Shown here piece after piece: positions 31,737 through 33,154 of a stretch of 33,154 bases of DNA. Every line of letters begins with the position of its first letter. Positions within the stretch are counted from its first letter, which is position 1. Below the pieces are notes generated by a model, which was given only the letters and a program-made list of their open reading frames with translations, was not told the origin of the DNA and did not search any database. The DNA is from Mesotaenium endlicherianum (lineage: Eukaryota > Streptophyta > Zygnematophyceae > Zygnematales > Mesotaeniaceae), in contig WELA01012539.1 in the NCBI GenBank assembly GCA_009602735.1, forward strand, positions 1 through 33,154, written 5' to 3'. The position numbers were made by a program, and so were the translations under genes.

Positions 31737-32492
31737 AGAAAAAGCGACGTCTCGGCGCGTCAAGTCAGGTCTTACACATGTGGAGCAAACTAGTCAACAG
31801 TTTCAAGTCAGATGCCACACATGTGAAGAGGACTAGTCAAAGGCGCCAAGTCAGGTGCTACACATGTAAGGTAGACTAGGCAATGTCGTAGGTGGTGTGA
31901 CCTTATTGGCTAGCCTACTCCTTAATGATAAAGAAAATTGTACAAGTTGGCCCAGAATCTGCCACAAATTCAAAAATTCATAGCGGCCACAGAACTGCTC
32001 CAAATCTAAAAATTCGAGTGCAAGACAAACCGCGTCGGAGAACTCTACTGGGTCACCAAATTTGAGAGCATTCTCATTTCTGGAGTGTCGTTGAGAGCTG
32101 AGAGAGTAGGCACTCCTCCAAATCTGCGCAGAAACTTCTGAGAATCATAAGTCCTTCTATACTTCTTCAAATTTTGCAAACTAAGTCTCAAACTGGGCGC
32201 TGTATGATGTTCTACCAGAGTCTTGAGTTTCAGAGCATTCCAAGTTCAGGGGAAGGCACAATGTCAGAAGGCATATTCTGTCCTAACAATGCCAGCAGCC
32301 TGACCCCCTTCTACTTAGAGCATCATATCTCTCTCACCAGTGCTCCAAATTGAGCAAACTTGGACTCTAAATGACCGGCTACTCATGGACTACAGCCAGG
32401 TAAATTTTCAGAATTTATTATGAAGAGACCTATTGCCAGTAGCAAGTTTAGTTTTCTGTCCAGAAACTGCAAGAAGAGAAAAGTGTCTAATG
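31737..32492 (-). other. 3' non-coding region of the family C element
   Basis: About 750 bp between the chromodomain stop and the 3' LTR without a credible open frame. It contains the 43-bp tandem repeats next to the polypurine tract. The remainder is plain A/T-rich sequence. Confidence 0.6.
31761..31889. repeat. 43-bp tandem repeat, three copies
   Basis: Units start at 31761, 31804 and 31847. Each begins CAAGTCAG(G/A)T, has the core ACACATGT and ends in ACTAGTCAA or ACTAGGCAA. They lie just inside the 3' end of the family C element. Confidence 0.85.
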
Positions 32493-33154
32493 TCATTTTT
32501 TCCTCTTTGTGGTTCTTGCAGGCTGCCTCCAAGGGGTCTTCTGCTGCTTCTTGATGGTGGCAGGCTGCCTCCCTGAAGTCTTCGGGCTTTTAGTAGAGAG
32601 CCTTAGGGCTGGTCCAAGTTGGGGGTTGGCGGTATGGAAGCGCTTCAACTTTCGTTGAACTTTGTCAAGGTAGTGCGCCGCCACCCAACTATTCTCCGAA
32701 TCTGGATATCCTTTCCACTTGATCAAGTATTGCTGCTGTCTCCTGAAATTTCTCATAGCCACTATGTCTTCCACTTCGTACTCCAAATGATCATCCACTA
32801 TTGTTGGGGCTGGTGGGGTTGTCACACGTCCTGGGAACTTGTTGTCGGGTTGCACATATGGCTTGAAGAGGGAAGCGTGGAATACGGGGTCGATGTGCAT
32901 AGTCTGGGGAAGTTCTAGCTTGAAAGCAACGGGGTTGACTTGCTGGATAATCTTGAAGGGTCCCAAATACTTGGGAGAGAACTTGCTGCCGGCAGGCCTG
33001 TTGTTCAGGGAAATGTTCTTGGATGGTAGTAACACGTTGTTACCCACTCTGTACGTAGTTTCTCTTCTGGATCTGTTCGCCACTCTTGCTTGAGCATCTT
33101 GCGCGTGTTGTAGAGCTTTCTTCGCTGCTGTAAGGGCTGCTTCTAATGTCTCCA
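32493..33154 (-). CDS. Family C chromovirus pol C-terminus (integrase end plus chromodomain), partial
   Basis: The frame is open from the window edge (33154) to a stop at 32493, about 220 codons. It has the integrase C-terminal part (YRVGNNVLLPSKNI, KFSPKYLGPFKII, HIDPVFHASLFKPY) and a chromodomain (YEVEDIVAMRNF, QYLIKWKGYPDSENSWV). The Lys/Arg/Gln-rich tail contains a repeated GRQPA/WRQPA motif. It is the third chromodomain-class or gypsy unit here and the only one without visible damage, so it may be the youngest. The upstream gag-pol lies outside the window. Confidence 0.88.
   Translation of the reverse strand, partial: ETLEAALTAAKKALQHAQDAQARVANRSRRETTYRVGNNVLLPSKNISLNNRPAGSKFSPKYLGPFKIIQQVNPVAFKLELPQTMHIDPVFHASLFKPYVQPDNKFPGRVTTPPAPTIVDDHLEYEVEDIVAMRNFRRQQQYLIKWKGYPDSENSWVAAHYLDKVQRKLKRFHTANPQLGPALRLSTKSPKTSGRQPATIKKQQKTPWRQPARTTKRKK

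Overview
The window looks like nuclear DNA of a green plant-lineage eukaryote, most likely a streptophyte alga. A large-genome charophyte such as Chara would fit, but the species is an inference. Two host genes have clear GT-AG introns that join into exact reading frames. One encodes an early light-induced protein of the chlorophyll a/b-binding superfamily. The other encodes a protein with two UVR motifs followed by an ApaG domain. Nearly everything else is LTR retrotransposon DNA of the Ty3/gypsy type, nested, inverted and decayed. I saw no rRNA, tRNA, CRISPR or bacterial gene organisation. A 10-base run of N at 21161-21170 marks an assembly join.

Layout. 1-1739: two family A LTRs in opposite orientation, with element-internal DNA between them. 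1740-3843: non-coding, with small repeats. 3844-6706: UVR-UVR-ApaG gene, six exons, plus strand. 6707-9096: intergenic, with an imperfect inverted repeat. 9097-10646: ELIP gene, four exons, minus strand. 10647-12288: upstream and intergenic DNA. 12289-12977: a solo family A LTR. 13959-15472: two family B LTRs, minus orientation, 27 bp apart. 16473-16775: a gag fragment cut by a family C LTR (16776-17201). That LTR is itself cut six bases before its end by a family B element (17202-20358), whose integrase is cut by a family A 3' LTR (20359-21079).

21080-27500 is read on the minus strand. It holds, from right to left, a fragment of one gypsy pol (27494-26455), a fused chromovirus pol ending in a chromodomain (26460-23232), and an intact 552-residue ORF of unknown family (22837-21179) lying between integrase and 3' LTR. 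27511-29911 is a second unrecognised, decayed ORF on the plus strand. It is followed by a family A 5' LTR with primer-binding site and gag start (29983-31288). That gag is cut by the 3' LTR of a family C chromovirus that runs off the right edge (31289-33154).

The host genes are both plausibly plastid-related: ELIP in thylakoid photoprotection, and the UVR-ApaG protein with a transit-peptide-like N terminus. Nothing shows that they are co-regulated. The retroelements give a relative history: gag fragment, then family C LTR, then family B element, then family A element, each inserted into the one before. The most unusual item is the intact 552-residue ORF in the accessory (env-like) position with a splice-acceptor-like sequence at its start. 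The repeated PPT-like motif beside it suggests that it belongs to the family A/chromovirus unit.
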